From: an uncultured Clostridia bacterium
GTDB taxonomy: Bacteria > Bacillota > Clostridia > TANB77 > CAG-508
DNA length: 5,117 nt
NCBI GenBank assembly: GCA_944393305.1
Contig: CALXZS010000103.1
Coordinates: forward strand, 1-5,117
Reading direction: 5' to 3'
Part shown: positions 5,084-5,117 of the stretch, piece by piece
Layout of the letters: each line of letters begins with the position of its first letter
Numbering within the stretch: position 1 is the first letter of the stretch
Position numbers and translations under genes: made by a program
Notes under the pieces: generated by a model
Seen by the model: only the letters and a program-made list of their open reading frames with translations
The model's database searches: none
Told to the model about the DNA's origin: nothing

Positions 5084-5117
5084 AATTTGCAGTTAAAATT
5101 AAACTGCAAATTTTATT
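5084..5117 (+). terminator. Intrinsic terminator of the SCP2-ADH-ALDH operon (runs to window edge)
   Basis: AATTTGCAGTT (5084-5094) pairs perfectly with AACTGCAAATT (5102-5112), an 11-bp stem with a 7-base loop. It is followed by TTATT up to the last base. It begins eight bases after the ALDH stop. The T-tract may continue beyond the window. Confidence 0.75.

Overview
The window is strongly AT-rich, with purine-rich Shine-Dalgarno (SD) sites (AGGAG/AGGAGG) and TAA stops at all five main genes. It encodes a pilin-like protein whose N-terminal helix contains ITLIALVVT, a type common in anaerobic gut Clostridia. These traits together suggest a low-GC Bacillota (Clostridia) chromosome, probably from a gut or metagenomic genome. 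No rRNA, tRNA, CRISPR array or complete mobile element is visible.

Layout. (1) 1-318 is the 3' end of an Rpn/PD-(D/E)XK nuclease-family 'transposase', with glycine-rich 8-residue repeats. (2) 319-583 has no large gene but carries a good sigma-A promoter (352-380), a leader of about 160 nt with a 17-codon ORF and a (TA)10 tract, and a 17-bp intrinsic terminator (505-546). The terminator sits just before the next gene, so this looks like a conditional terminator or a small RNA. (3) 584-1808 encodes a secreted or surface pilin-like protein with a C-terminal formylglycine-generating-enzyme/C-type-lectin-like domain. A +1 frameshift near 622-626 separates the prepilin N-terminus from the rest. The last ~30 codons look like the variable region of a diversity-generating retroelement (DGR) target. 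(4) 1809-2068 holds a doubtful 54-codon ORF, a bidirectional hairpin terminator and a weak promoter candidate. (5) 2069-5076 is a tight three-gene operon: SCP-2-like lipid-binding protein, iron-dependent alcohol dehydrogenase, class 3 aldehyde dehydrogenase. It ends at a terminator at the window edge.

How the genes relate. The operon reads as a small redox module in which an alcohol and its aldehyde (Fe-ADH) and the aldehyde and its acid (ALDH3) are interconverted. The SCP-2-like protein may present a hydrophobic substrate. The pilin/FGE-like gene is a separate unit with its own controlled leader. The least explained parts are the leader RNA at 381-546 and the possibly hypervariable C-terminus at 1692-1778.
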